A stretch of 32,193 nt of DNA from JBCAWW01 sp039024315. Its GTDB lineage: Bacteria > Bacteroidota > Bacteroidia > J057. Of this stretch, positions 24,474 through 32,093 are shown piece after piece. The stretch lies in assembly GCA_039024315.1 (NCBI GenBank), contig JBCCQN010000080.1:1-32193 (forward strand), given 5' to 3'. Made by a program: the position numbers and the translations under genes. Each line of letters begins with the position of its first letter. Positions within the stretch are counted from its first letter, which is position 1. Below the pieces are notes generated by a model. The model saw nothing but the letters and a program-made list of their open reading frames with translations, made no database searches and was not told the DNA's origin.

Positions 24474-26387
24474 TTAGAATGGAAAGTTAGGATAAATCTG
24501 AATGGAAGTACTTGCAGTACGATTAAGGCCTCCTTGTTCACTTACAGTTAAGGAGAGGGTGTAGAAGGTGAACGTACTATTGCCTGAAGGATAGAACCAT
24601 CGGCTACAAGAAGCACCAGTGGTAGGGGTTTCACTTTCCCATTGCCATGAATAGGAGAGATTGGCCGTGCTAGCACTCGTTACTTGAGAAGTCCAAGTGA
24701 TCTGTCCATAGGAACTGAGGCTGGTCGGCCCAGCAATACTGACCGAAAAGGGAGGATTGGCGACTAAATTAGCCCCAAATACCGCCGATTGCCCATCAAT
24801 CACTCCCCAGCCAAACTCGTTATCACGATTTAAGCCCATACTTGCTGCGGATTTCAAAAAGCCTAGCACCTGTTCCCGACTGAAATTGGGATCAACGGAC
24901 CAAACCGAAGCAGCAATCCCGGCCAGCAGAGCCGTGGCATGAGAGGACTGGCTTGACCAGGTAACTTCATCACCGTCCTGCATTTTCGTACTTAGGCCAG
25001 TACGAGTATAAGTGAGCAGATCCTCCTCCGTAAACATAGAGAAATCCACATAAGAACCCTTAGCACACCCCTGTGCTTTGATCAAGTTCGTATTAGAGGG
25101 TGAGTTTCGCGTGACTCCAGTTACGGCAATCGTCTGAGTAGTGGCACTTTTGGCTGGATGTATCTCAAATCCGGAACTCCCGGCAGCACAAAAGATCATT
25201 TTCCCATTAGCATGAGCTAGAGATACCGCGTCGTTAACCGGATTTATTTTTGTGTTAGAACCCATTGACATACTAACGAGATCAATATCTTGTCTTTGAG
25301 CAATATCTTCATATGCATCTATGACAGCGTCAACGGATAAAGGATTAAAATAAGAAATTGCAGGTAGATCACCCACACGATATACCACTAAATTTACGCG
25401 ATACGCCATCCCTGTTATCCCACCATCATCATTACGAGGGTGAGCGATAATAGCGGCCATACGGGTACCATGGACACACTGATCGTCAGTATCATCTCCT
25501 TCCACTTCAACATTGAACATATTGATACGTTCTTGTGTGCGACCGGCAGATAAACCAACGGCAAACTGCCCCTGTGGGTCTAATTGATCATTGGCGGGAT
25601 CTATCCCCGTATCGAGCAAGGCAACTGTAATACCAGCCCCCGCCGGACAGTGATCCCACATGGAGGTAGTCAAGTTTGCCACATTGTGGGCATTTACTCC
25701 GGCATTCCAACCGACCTTTGAATTAGGCGTTATCGTGAAGTAATCAGCACTAGTGGGACAGTTGGTACTACAATCATTGCTGCAACTAGTCCAATTAGTA
25801 CTCCCTCCGATATTTACATTACCACTTCCGCCACCCGTTTCACCAGAACGAGCTTGGGAAAGAGTCTCTTGCGAAACTCCATGCGGCTCTACATACCTCA
25901 CACTTGGTAGTTGTCGTAGTTTCGCAATTAATTCGTAATCGGACACCCTCAACTGGATCAAGGGAATAAGTTTTTGCTCTTTGACTAAAATTTGCTCCTC
26001 AGTAAACGCTTGATCAGGATGTAGAGCCTTCAGCTCTTGTAGTACGTACTCAATAGTGTAGGCTCTTGCCTCTTGCCAGATTGGATCTTGAAGATCAAGG
26101 GTGCTATAGTCCAGTGAATCCAAGCCGATCACCTTGTATCCTACATATACGATACTATCTCCGCCTACGACAGCGCTCCACAAGGTATAAGAATCCACCA
26201 TTTCCCAAGTAAAATCGCCCCGATCTTTCAAAGTAGCATCGATCAAAGCTAGTAAGCGATCTACCGGAATTGGATCTTTACTAGGAGGAGAGAAAATTTC
26301 AATTTCGGGAAAAGTAAAGTTACCAGAATCCCAAATTAGTGAAGGCTCTTGATTAGGATTGAGGCTTACTTGATCCCCACAGCCCAC
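24474..26387 (-). CDS. Subtilase (S8) with frame-disrupted lipoprotein signal
   Basis: The open frame of 637 residues starts at GTG 26387 only because the real signal peptide is out of frame. An ATG at 26442 encodes MKTLQSHFSILSFLCLLGC, a clean lipobox, but the doubled GGGCTGT at 26379-26392 shifts the frame. With one copy the product would continue LLGCGDQVSLNPN. The propeptide-like region ends at VRYVEPHG (about 163-170), then comes a Cys-rich stretch (202-210). Catalytic residues are D259 (LLDTGID), H307 (VHGTRM) and S482 (SSHATALLAG). The oxyanion Asn of AAGNxG is Ser404 (AAGSSG), an odd replacement. The end (about 550-637) is an Ig/PKD-like domain without a T9SS sorting signal. As read it is either a switched-off phase-variable gene or a fresh mutant. 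Two small barrel-like genes follow in the same operon. Confidence 0.85.
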   Translation of the reverse strand: MGCGDQVSLNPNQEPSLIWDSGNFTFPEIEIFSPPSKDPIPVDRLLALIDATLKDRGDFTWEMVDSYTLWSAVVGGDSIVYVGYKVIGLDSLDYSTLDLQDPIWQEARAYTIEYVLQELKALHPDQAFTEEQILVKEQKLIPLIQLRVSDYELIAKLRQLPSVRYVEPHGVSQETLSQARSGETGGGSGNVNIGGSTNWTSCSNDCSTNCPTSADYFTITPNSKVGWNAGVNAHNVANLTTSMWDHCPAGAGITVALLDTGIDPANDQLDPQGQFAVGLSAGRTQERINMFNVEVEGDDTDDQCVHGTRMAAIIAHPRNDDGGITGMAYRVNLVVYRVGDLPAISYFNPLSVDAVIDAYEDIAQRQDIDLVSMSMGSNTKINPVNDAVSLAHANGKMIFCAAGSSGFEIHPAKSATTQTIAVTGVTRNSPSNTNLIKAQGCAKGSYVDFSMFTEEDLLTYTRTGLSTKMQDGDEVTWSSQSSHATALLAGIAASVWSVDPNFSREQVLGFLKSAASMGLNRDNEFGWGVIDGQSAVFGANLVANPPFSVSIAGPTSLSSYGQITWTSQVTSASTANLSYSWQWESETPTTGASCSRWFYPSGNSTFTFYTLSLTVSEQGGLNRTASTSIQIYPNFPF

Positions 26388-26442
26388 AGCCCAAAAGACA
26401 TAGGAATGACAGAATCGAAAAATGCGATTGTAATGTTTTCAT
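26353..26442 (-). pseudogene. Detached lipoprotein signal peptide of the subtilase
   Basis: Reading from the ATG at 26442, the frame gives 29 residues (MKTLQSHFSILSFLCLLGC, then GLWGSSKPQS) and stops at 26353-26355. The lipobox LLGC (residues 16-19) is intact. The frame leaves the subtilase frame inside the 7-bp tandem repeat; removing one unit restores a single ORF of about 653 codons. Confidence 0.75.
26379..26392 (-). repeat. 7-bp tandem duplication in the lipobox codons
   Basis: On the minus strand GGGCTGT occurs twice in direct succession, followed by a partial GGG. Seven is not a multiple of three, so copy number decides whether the signal peptide is joined to the protease: 1, 4 or 7 copies are in frame, 2 or 3 are not. 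Confidence 0.9.
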
Positions 26443-26614
26443 AGGTTGCTTGTATATATGCATAAATGTGCCGATTGCCTTCCACATCTCCTAATAGATA
26501 ATATCTATATGTAATCTCAGAAAGAATCATTTTTTCGCTAAATCGGGTGATCCTGTCAATTATTGGCACTTATAATGCCTAAAACTTTCCTAGAAAAAGC
26601 TCTTAGCATAGGCT

Positions 26615-26662
26615 AAAAAAAAAATCGATATACCAAATGCTGTATGCATTCAGTATATCGAT
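26615..26662 (-). terminator. Strong terminator after rpmF
   Basis: A perfect 10-bp stem (26624-26633 with 26653-26662) carries an inner AATGC/GCATT stem and is followed on the minus strand by a run of about ten T (26615-26624). It lies 38 bases past the rpmF stop and separates rpmF from the subtilase. Confidence 0.88.
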
Positions 26663-26699
26663 CATATAATCTCTCCGTCCTCGAGACGGCAAAATTGAT

Positions 26700-26882
26700 T
26701 TATTCGTCGCGACCTTCAATCACCTGACGGCCACGATAGTATCCACTATCCAAAGCGACACGGTGATACAATACCGGCTCACCTGTTTCAGGATCTAGGT
26801 AGTAAGGAGAAGGCTTAAGCTTTAGGTGTGTTCTGCGCTTGTTTCTTCTTTGCTTCGATATTTTTCGCTTCGGATGCGCCAT
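26700..26882 (-). CDS. rpmF: 50S ribosomal protein L32
   Basis: This 60-aa, strongly basic protein starts MAHPKRKISKQRRNKRRTH, the classic L32 N-terminus. The middle has the NPYY-like motif as SPYYLDPETGEPVLYHRV. No CxxC zinc pairs are present, so this is a zinc-independent form. It follows yceD as in many bacteria, but it has its own consensus promoter in the 158-base gap and a strong terminator after it, so it can be expressed independently of yceD. Confidence 0.97.
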   Translation of the reverse strand: MAHPKRKISKQRRNKRRTHLKLKPSPYYLDPETGEPVLYHRVALDSGYYRGRQVIEGRDE

Positions 26883-26933
26883 CTCGACTTATGATTTATT
26901 TGTTTTAGAAATCTTCTGAGAATAAACTGGCTG

Positions 26934-26965
26934 CAAAGATAGGACTTCTTCCAGATTTACGCAAA
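26934..26965 (-). promoter_or_regulatory. rpmF promoter, consensus Bacteroidota type
   Basis: On the minus strand TTTG (26962-26965), a 20-base spacer and TATCTTTG (26934-26941) match TTTG-N19/20-TAnnTTTG. The start codon lies 51 bases downstream, giving an untranslated leader of about 45 bases. Confidence 0.75.
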
Positions 26966-27040
26966 GGGTCAAAGCAGAATTTTTTAAATATTCAGGGCTT
27001 GAAGAGCCTTGTTTGATTCCCAAAATTCCATTTTCATCCC

Positions 27041-27622
27041 CTACTCTCCCAAATCTTTCAGCTTTTTCAGAGCAGCCCAGCGTGGATCGATCTCTTCTTC
27101 CTCTGGTTCTGGTAATTCTTCTGCCTGCTGAGGTACACTACCAATCGGCTCTCCCTCAGCATCTAAGCCCAAAATCGCCAGTATCTTGGGATCACAGAGG
27201 TGGATAGACTTATCGGGAACCTTGCGAAAAGGAATCGCCAGATTGATGATGTCGTAAAACTCCTGCATTAAATTGAGTTGAGGCTCGTCAGCACTCACAT
27301 ACATCACTTCCTCCCCTTCAAAATCCATGTCTTCATCAAAGCTGTAAATGATACGATAATCGGTATCCAGCTCAAAGGGATACAACTCTCCGCAACGATC
27401 ACAAGGGATCATAACTTGGCCTTTGACCCGAAAATTGACATCCATATGCGTATTGGTCTTGTCAATCTCTAGGTCAACCTTCGCCTCACCACTATCTGCT
27501 AGCGGACTCTCAAAGTAGGAGAAGAACTCTCCATCTATCTCAAAACTATCTTGATATTTGCCGGGGTTAAGACGCGCTACGTTTAAGGAATAGCGGCGTT
27601 CTAGCTTTTTATCTTTGGCCAT
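27041..27622 (-). CDS. yceD: DUF177/YceD family protein
   Basis: This 193-aa cytosolic protein belongs to the YceD family, linked to 23S rRNA accumulation and usually encoded just before rpmF, as here. The hallmark is CDRCGE (C74 and C77) followed by a beta segment (YPFELD), with the acidic tail (PEPEEEEIDPRWAALKKL) typical of the C-terminus. Spacing to rpmF is 158 bases, longer than in many genomes and holding the rpmF promoter. A -7 box lies 19 bases upstream of the ATG. Confidence 0.9.
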   Translation of the reverse strand: MAKDKKLERRYSLNVARLNPGKYQDSFEIDGEFFSYFESPLADSGEAKVDLEIDKTNTHMDVNFRVKGQVMIPCDRCGELYPFELDTDYRIIYSFDEDMDFEGEEVMYVSADEPQLNLMQEFYDIINLAIPFRKVPDKSIHLCDPKILAILGLDAEGEPIGSVPQQAEELPEPEEEEIDPRWAALKKLKDLGE

Positions 27623-27641
27623 TGCGTTAAAATTCGGCTGG

Positions 27642-27649
27642 CAAAATTA
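27642..27649 (-). promoter_or_regulatory. -7 box of yceD
   Basis: TAATTTTG on the minus strand fits TAnnTTTG and ends 19 bases before the yceD ATG. A TTTG lies upstream, but only about 15 bases away, shorter than the usual spacing, so the -33 element is doubtful. Confidence 0.45.
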
Positions 27650-27682
27650 CGTAAAAATTTGCTGCAAAAACACATTGAGGGC

Positions 27683-28831
27683 TTACCAACCAAAGCCCAC
27701 CGTGAGTTCTACGTAATCTGCGACTGCTTTGTGCGCTTTTAAATAAATTCCTGCAAAAAAATTGAGATTTTCCCAATGCTGGGGCTGTTTCCAATAAATA
27801 CTCGGTCCGACCTGAAAGCCCATAAATTCGTCTCCTACAAAGGGTTTGTCAACATACCAAAAGGTCTGGGTCAGAATCCCCACTCGCCCAAACAAAAATT
27901 CATGCCCCACCAATAAGGCAGGCCTGATAGGTCGAAAACTAGGACTCTCGTTACGAAAGGGAATATCCTGATCGATCATAAAGGCTTCAATGGCCCGATC
28001 ATAGACAACCATCATGCCGAGCTGTAATTGGTTTTTACGACTGTATACCCAACCTGCTCCGGCAGAGACTGCATAGGCCAGATAGCGTGGACCACCGGCT
28101 ACTTTTTGTTCTTTGCCAGCTATCCCAAAGCGCACAAAGGGCCGCCACCGTTTTTTCAATGGATAATCGTCGTAGGGATATTCACTTAGACTTTCTACCG
28201 GTTTGATTTGGTAGCTGAGACCAAAGCGTAGCTTAGCGGTATTGAGTCCCAAATTGGGCTGTTTGTAGCGGGCATTAGAGGTATGGGTAAACTGGCCGCC
28301 GGCGCGTAGATACCAGCGTTCCGCGAAGCGGTACTCCGCAAAAAGCCCCAACATGGTCAAATTGTTGAGCCGAGAGCCGATCGCAGTATTTTCGGGATTG
28401 GTTTCCAGATCAAACTTCTTAGGCAGCCAAGCAAAGCTATAACCCACTCTGAAAGTAAGACTTAGATTGCCGAGTTCGACTAAGTCGAGATCCAAAAAGG
28501 GATACAAACTATAGGAGCGCCCCAAGACCTGATCATTACCAAAAGACTGCATCAAAAAGGTCCAACCTAGCTTAGGATAGTTATACAAGCCCTGCCAATA
28601 GCGCTGGCCGAGGAGTTGCTTGCGCATCTCAATACTGGCGGCCCAAAATGGCTGAGGCAAGGCAAAGGTCATTTGTTGAGGACGATGTCGCAGCGTTATC
28701 CCTGAAAAGCCATCCGCTCCGACTTCCATGCCTTCCCAGAGTCGATTAGTTGGCCCCAACAGACTCTGAGCTGAGACCATTTGGCTGACACCCAACAACA
28801 AAAGGATCAAATATGTGCGGAAGACTCGCAT
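27683..28831 (-). CDS. Acyloxyacyl hydrolase, PagL-like lipid A deacylase
   Basis: This 382-aa outer-membrane protein has a signal peptide (TYLILLLLGVSQMVSAQ, about 6-22). The PagL family signature is present as HTSNARYKQPNLGLN: catalytic H183 and S185, N186, and the PN of 192-193. The surrounding alternating hydrophobic strands and a C-terminus ending VGFGW fit a beta-barrel. The enzyme would remove an ester-linked acyl chain from lipid A at the cell surface. It is longer than proteobacterial PagL, as usual for Bacteroidota members. A weak TATCTTG box lies about 15 bases before the start. It is co-directional with the S41 peptidase upstream (141-base gap). Confidence 0.85.
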   Translation of the reverse strand: MRVFRTYLILLLLGVSQMVSAQSLLGPTNRLWEGMEVGADGFSGITLRHRPQQMTFALPQPFWAASIEMRKQLLGQRYWQGLYNYPKLGWTFLMQSFGNDQVLGRSYSLYPFLDLDLVELGNLSLTFRVGYSFAWLPKKFDLETNPENTAIGSRLNNLTMLGLFAEYRFAERWYLRAGGQFTHTSNARYKQPNLGLNTAKLRFGLSYQIKPVESLSEYPYDDYPLKKRWRPFVRFGIAGKEQKVAGGPRYLAYAVSAGAGWVYSRKNQLQLGMMVVYDRAIEAFMIDQDIPFRNESPSFRPIRPALLVGHEFLFGRVGILTQTFWYVDKPFVGDEFMGFQVGPSIYWKQPQHWENLNFFAGIYLKAHKAVADYVELTVGFGW

Positions 28832-28972
28832 AGCAAGCTACAAGATAAGCAGTGCGCCAGTAGCGAAGCAATGTTTTAGGTCGCAGGATTTTAGGATCGG
28901 CCTATTTGTCGGGGGCAAGCTATAGCTCAAGCATATGGCAAGTATGCTATGTTAGTAGTAATATGGTATTTT

Positions 28973-30412
28973 TCATTCAATCATTTTCATAATTCTTTTG
29001 ACCGCCAGTTTATGGGCATTAAAAACGTCCATCTCATCTGAAAAAATCTCCATCTCGATATCCGGAGGAACCCCCACAGCCTCATACACTTGATTATCCG
29101 GAGTTAAATATCTTTGATTGGATAATGTCAATTGAAAATTTCCGATTGCCTTGTTGAGCATTCCCGATTGAGTGCCAAGTGTATTCATACCAACCAGTTG
29201 AACATTCGGAAATGCTTTCATTTGTATCGCAAAGATTTCCGCAGCGCTCCTACTAATATCAGTCATGAGTACGTAAACAGGTTTCGTAAAAGTACGCTCA
29301 CTAGCTGGAATCACACTGAGACTTTCTCCCTGATATATTTCGCCTCTAAAATAAGTTTGAGTAGTATATACAGGGGTAATTTTGTCTGTAAAGAAGCTCG
29401 CAATCGTAAAACATGCCGCATCAAAACCCCCAAAATTGAAACTTAAATCCACAATGAGGGCGTCTTTATCTGCCAAGGCAGACACTATGCGAGACATCAC
29501 TTTTTCCAAAGTATCTATTTGCGTTTTTCGATCCAATTGATTGGAAGCAAATCCAGCAAAGGAGTGGATATTCAAATAACCAATCCTTAGACTCAAACTC
29601 CCCCATTCTAATTGTCCATTCGCATCTTTTTGTCCTTTACCTCTCAATAAGCTATCCGAAATGTTTTGGTAATTTCTTTCAAAAAACAAATTGAAGTACT
29701 TACCCAAATCTTGAATTTCTGATTGAGCATTGAAGGCATTTATGGTAAATTGAGCAGAAGGGGTAATTGTGTACTGGATTTTCTGCCCCTCTTTAGATAT
29801 GATCTTGGTATGTTGATCTTTCGTTTGGCTTACTACTTCTCCCATTAGTTTAAAAAGTTCTTCTTCAGAAGTAGTTTCAGATACGCTTGCGATATACTTT
29901 TCCTTAAGTTCAGTCCAATTCATATTTCTCTCTTGTGAAAAAGCATAGTTTTCCTCAAGCGTTTCAAAAAAGAAAGACAATAATGGTTTAGCCTTAGCCT
30001 CCTGCATCTCCATCAAAGATTTACAGTTTGCAGGTAATTTGTCTATTCTAACCAGCTCTCTCTTATTTTGAATTAGAGTGGTCTTTTCCCCTAAATCTAG
30101 GTAGTAAACGCTAATAGTGTCTGGACCATTTGAAACAAATCGAGAACTAGCGTTCATCAAACTTTCTAAATACGGATTCCGTTCTAATGAACAAAAGTTT
30201 TGGGTATAGCTGTAAAGTCTTAAACTATCTCCTGTCGCATCCCAGATATATCCTTCACCAATTGACTGCCAAACTCCTTTTAGCTTCGGATTGATTGATC
30301 CGGCCTCTTTCAAGAAGGTATAATCGAGATGCAAATTTTCGGTATTGTCATTTCTTTTTGAACAACAAATGCAGAATAGCATTACGACAATCAACAGAGG
30401 AGATCTTTTCAT
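28973..30412 (-). CDS. S41 family peptidase, probable lipoprotein
   Basis: This 479-aa protein has an N-terminal hydrophobic stretch ending in CICCSK (14-19), suggesting a lipoprotein, although no Gly/Ala/Ser precedes the Cys. The helical region around 165-205 includes DQHT (199-202), like the DxHT motif of tricorn/CtpA-type S41 enzymes. The core has IGYLNIHSFAGF (about 277-288), ALIVDLSFNFGG (318-329) and TDISRSAAEIF with the predicted nucleophile S389 and E392. GVPPDIEM near the end is the usual closing motif. No PDZ domain is obvious. It probably degrades or processes envelope proteins. The gene is A/T-richer than its neighbours. Confidence 0.88.
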   Translation of the reverse strand: MKRSPLLIVVMLFCICCSKRNDNTENLHLDYTFLKEAGSINPKLKGVWQSIGEGYIWDATGDSLRLYSYTQNFCSLERNPYLESLMNASSRFVSNGPDTISVYYLDLGEKTTLIQNKRELVRIDKLPANCKSLMEMQEAKAKPLLSFFFETLEENYAFSQERNMNWTELKEKYIASVSETTSEEELFKLMGEVVSQTKDQHTKIISKEGQKIQYTITPSAQFTINAFNAQSEIQDLGKYFNLFFERNYQNISDSLLRGKGQKDANGQLEWGSLSLRIGYLNIHSFAGFASNQLDRKTQIDTLEKVMSRIVSALADKDALIVDLSFNFGGFDAACFTIASFFTDKITPVYTTQTYFRGEIYQGESLSVIPASERTFTKPVYVLMTDISRSAAEIFAIQMKAFPNVQLVGMNTLGTQSGMLNKAIGNFQLTLSNQRYLTPDNQVYEAVGVPPDIEMEIFSDEMDVFNAHKLAVKRIMKMIE

Positions 30413-30698
30413 ATGACATCAGATTTTGCGCATTCACACCTATTGCAGAAACGTCTGATTTCCTCATTCTTGTATAAATACCAATCTGTTTATGCCGCTC
30501 TTTGCCCCTAACAATGAGTAATTTCGTACCTCATAAAAAAACAGCTTTCTACCCTAAGCAGAAAGCTGTCATGCAAGAAGTGATGGAAGGTGAAACTTAA
30601 ATTTTAAATTTAAGCTGTGCGGTACGTCCGCAGGACTAATTTCGGGATTTAATCGTTTTTTAACAAGTCCCACCACAAATACTCGTAACTTCCTGCTA
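30413..30698. other. Divergent gap with orphan structures
   Basis: These 286 bases separate the leftward S41 gene from the rightward NlpC/P60 gene. They hold a leftward terminator (30535-30569), a 19-base perfect A/T palindrome (30596-30614, arms CTTAAATTT/AAATTTAAG) and a small GNA-loop palindrome GTCC-GCA-GGAC (30626-30636). No ORF is convincing; a plus-strand ATG at 30571 gives only nine codons. The order palindromes, then terminator, read on the minus strand, is what a small RNA or an attenuated leader would show. Confidence 0.5.
30535..30569 (-). terminator. Orphan leftward terminator upstream of the S41 gene
   Basis: A perfect 10-bp stem (30541-30550 with 30560-30569, 9-base loop) is followed on the minus strand by seven T (30535-30541). 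No leftward gene ends here, and the next leftward gene starts 123 bases further on, so it must end a non-coding transcript or attenuate the S41 mRNA. Confidence 0.75.
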
Positions 30699-31460
30699 AT
30701 GCAGTACATCGCACAAGAAGCCGTCATCCCCTTGCGAGCCGAAGCCAGAGAAGGCGCAGAAATGATCAGTCAAATGCTATTTGGCGAAAGTTGTGAGCTG
30801 ATCGACGATAGCCGCAAAGATTGGTGGCAGGTTCGGCTACAGCCGGATGGTTATGAAGGTTGGATTACGCCTAAGATGCTGCTTCCTGCGGAGAACGTTC
30901 AGCCCCAGAAGTTTGCTTTCGTGATGGGCGGCAGCTTGATCTTGGCGGACGACAGCAATTTGCGTCTCCCCATGGGTGCCCGTATCCCCCAAGCCACCAA
31001 TGGCCCGATGGGCGTGTTCACGATTAGTGGCAAAAAATGGCGCCCCGGACCCGATTTACGTTGGATCCCCCAGCAGGATACCGATCAACTATTGGCCTTG
31101 GCCAAATGCTTTCGTAATACGCCTTATCTCTGGGGAGGACGCTCAAGTTTTGGCATTGATTGTTCCGGCTACACCCAATTGCTGTATCGGCTTATCGGCA
31201 TCGAATTGCCGCGCGATTCCTCTCAGCAAGCTAAGCAAGGCAAGGAGATTGCTTTTGCCGATCAGAAAGCGGGAGATCTTGCCTTTTTTGGCAAGGCGGG
31301 CTCAGATCGCGTTACGCATGTGGGGATCGTAGATGGTCAAGGACACATTTTACACGCCTCAGGCAAGGTACGGCAGGACAAATTAAGCGAACAGGGCATC
31401 ATGCCAGAGGGAGGCGAAGAGCCTTCACATATATTTTTCTTCATGCGGAGATATTTGTAA
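30699..31460 (+). CDS. NlpC/P60 peptidase with SH3-like domains
   Basis: This 253-aa protein has two SH3-like segments (about 5-62 with GYEGWITPKML, and 70-125) followed by an NlpC/P60 cysteine peptidase domain: YLWGGRSSFGIDCSGYTQ with C155, THVGIV with H207 and ILHASG with H219. The family cleaves peptidoglycan stem peptides between D-Glu and the diamino acid. No N-terminal signal peptide is visible, so it may act on recycled wall peptides in the cytosol, as known for some dipeptidyl-peptidase VI-like members, unless exported differently. The HNH gene starts 9 bases after the stop, so the two are probably co-transcribed. Confidence 0.9.
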   Translation: MQYIAQEAVIPLRAEAREGAEMISQMLFGESCELIDDSRKDWWQVRLQPDGYEGWITPKMLLPAENVQPQKFAFVMGGSLILADDSNLRLPMGARIPQATNGPMGVFTISGKKWRPGPDLRWIPQQDTDQLLALAKCFRNTPYLWGGRSSFGIDCSGYTQLLYRLIGIELPRDSSQQAKQGKEIAFADQKAGDLAFFGKAGSDRVTHVGIVDGQGHILHASGKVRQDKLSEQGIMPEGGEEPSHIFFFMRRYL

Positions 31461-31469
31461 CTTATACAG

Positions 31470-31973
31470 GTGATTGCACGAGAAAGCGTTCTGGTTCTGA
31501 ATCAAAGCTATCAAGCGATAAGTATCTGCTCCGTTGAGCGGGCCTTCGTCTTGGTACTTTTACAGAAAGCCGAGATGCTGACCGCCAATTCCGAAAGAGT
31601 ATTACGTTCGGTAGGAAAGGATTTTAAGTATCCTTCCATCATCCGTCTCCACCGTTACGTCCAGATCCCTTACAAAAAGGTCAACCTCACCCGCCAAAAT
31701 ATCTTTAAACGAGATCGTAATCGATGCGTCTATTGTGGTTCGAGAGAGCATCTCACCATAGACCATGTCGTGCCGAAATCGGCAGGAGGTAAAGACACTT
31801 GGGAAAATCTGGTCACAGCCTGTCAAAAGTGTAATGCCAAGAAAGGTAGCCTCACTTTAGATCAATCAGGTTTGGAGATGACCCACGCGCCCTTCCGGCC
31901 AAGTTTCGTCATGTTTTTGTCGAATTTTGCCGGGGCGATAAGGGATGATTGGAAACCCTACCTCTATATGTAA
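31470..31973 (+). CDS. HNH endonuclease family protein
   Basis: This 167-aa protein starts at GTG 31470, the only plausible start that keeps ARESVLVLNQSYQAIS, the conserved N-terminus of this Bacteroidota family. The HNH domain (about 80-130) has CVYCG, LTIDHVVPKSAGG and NLVTACQKCNAKKG: two CxxC knuckles around the His-containing core. It is cytosolic. The biological role is not established; such genes are housekeeping-like in many Bacteroidota rather than part of a mobile element, and nothing nearby suggests a mobile element. Confidence 0.88.
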   Translation: MIARESVLVLNQSYQAISICSVERAFVLVLLQKAEMLTANSERVLRSVGKDFKYPSIIRLHRYVQIPYKKVNLTRQNIFKRDRNRCVYCGSREHLTIDHVVPKSAGGKDTWENLVTACQKCNAKKGSLTLDQSGLEMTHAPFRPSFVMFLSNFAGAIRDDWKPYLYM

Positions 31974-31976
31974 TTT

Positions 31977-32039
31977 GGAAAGGCCGCACAGCATAGGACA
32001 AGCGGTTTACCTCCGGGAGACCGCAACGGCTCCCTTTCC
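31977..32039 (+). terminator. Structured segment after the HNH gene, possible terminator
   Basis: The strongest hairpin is GGGAG-A-CCG-CAA-CGG-CTCCC (32015-32034), followed by only TTT. Competing pairs are GGAAAGG (31977-31983) with CCTTTCC (32033-32039), GCCG (31983-31986) with CGGC (32027-32030), and GCGGT (32002-32006) with ACCGC (32020-32024). The T-tract is weak, so this may be a poor terminator or a leader structure of the gene at 32094. Confidence 0.35.
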
Positions 32040-32093
32040 CCTAAATTTTCTCCCCATTTATCTGCTAGCCCTAAATAATTGCTATCTTCTTTT

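Noticed and set aside
26366..26569. Minus-strand 67-codon ORF overlapping the subtilase 5' region
   Set aside because: It is in the third frame, lacks a signal or known motif, and overlaps the signal peptide reading that fits the subtilase.
31977..32039. Degenerate tRNA, suggested by 7-bp outer arms followed by CCTA
   Set aside because: It is 63 bases, has no T-loop consensus and no proper D or anticodon arm.
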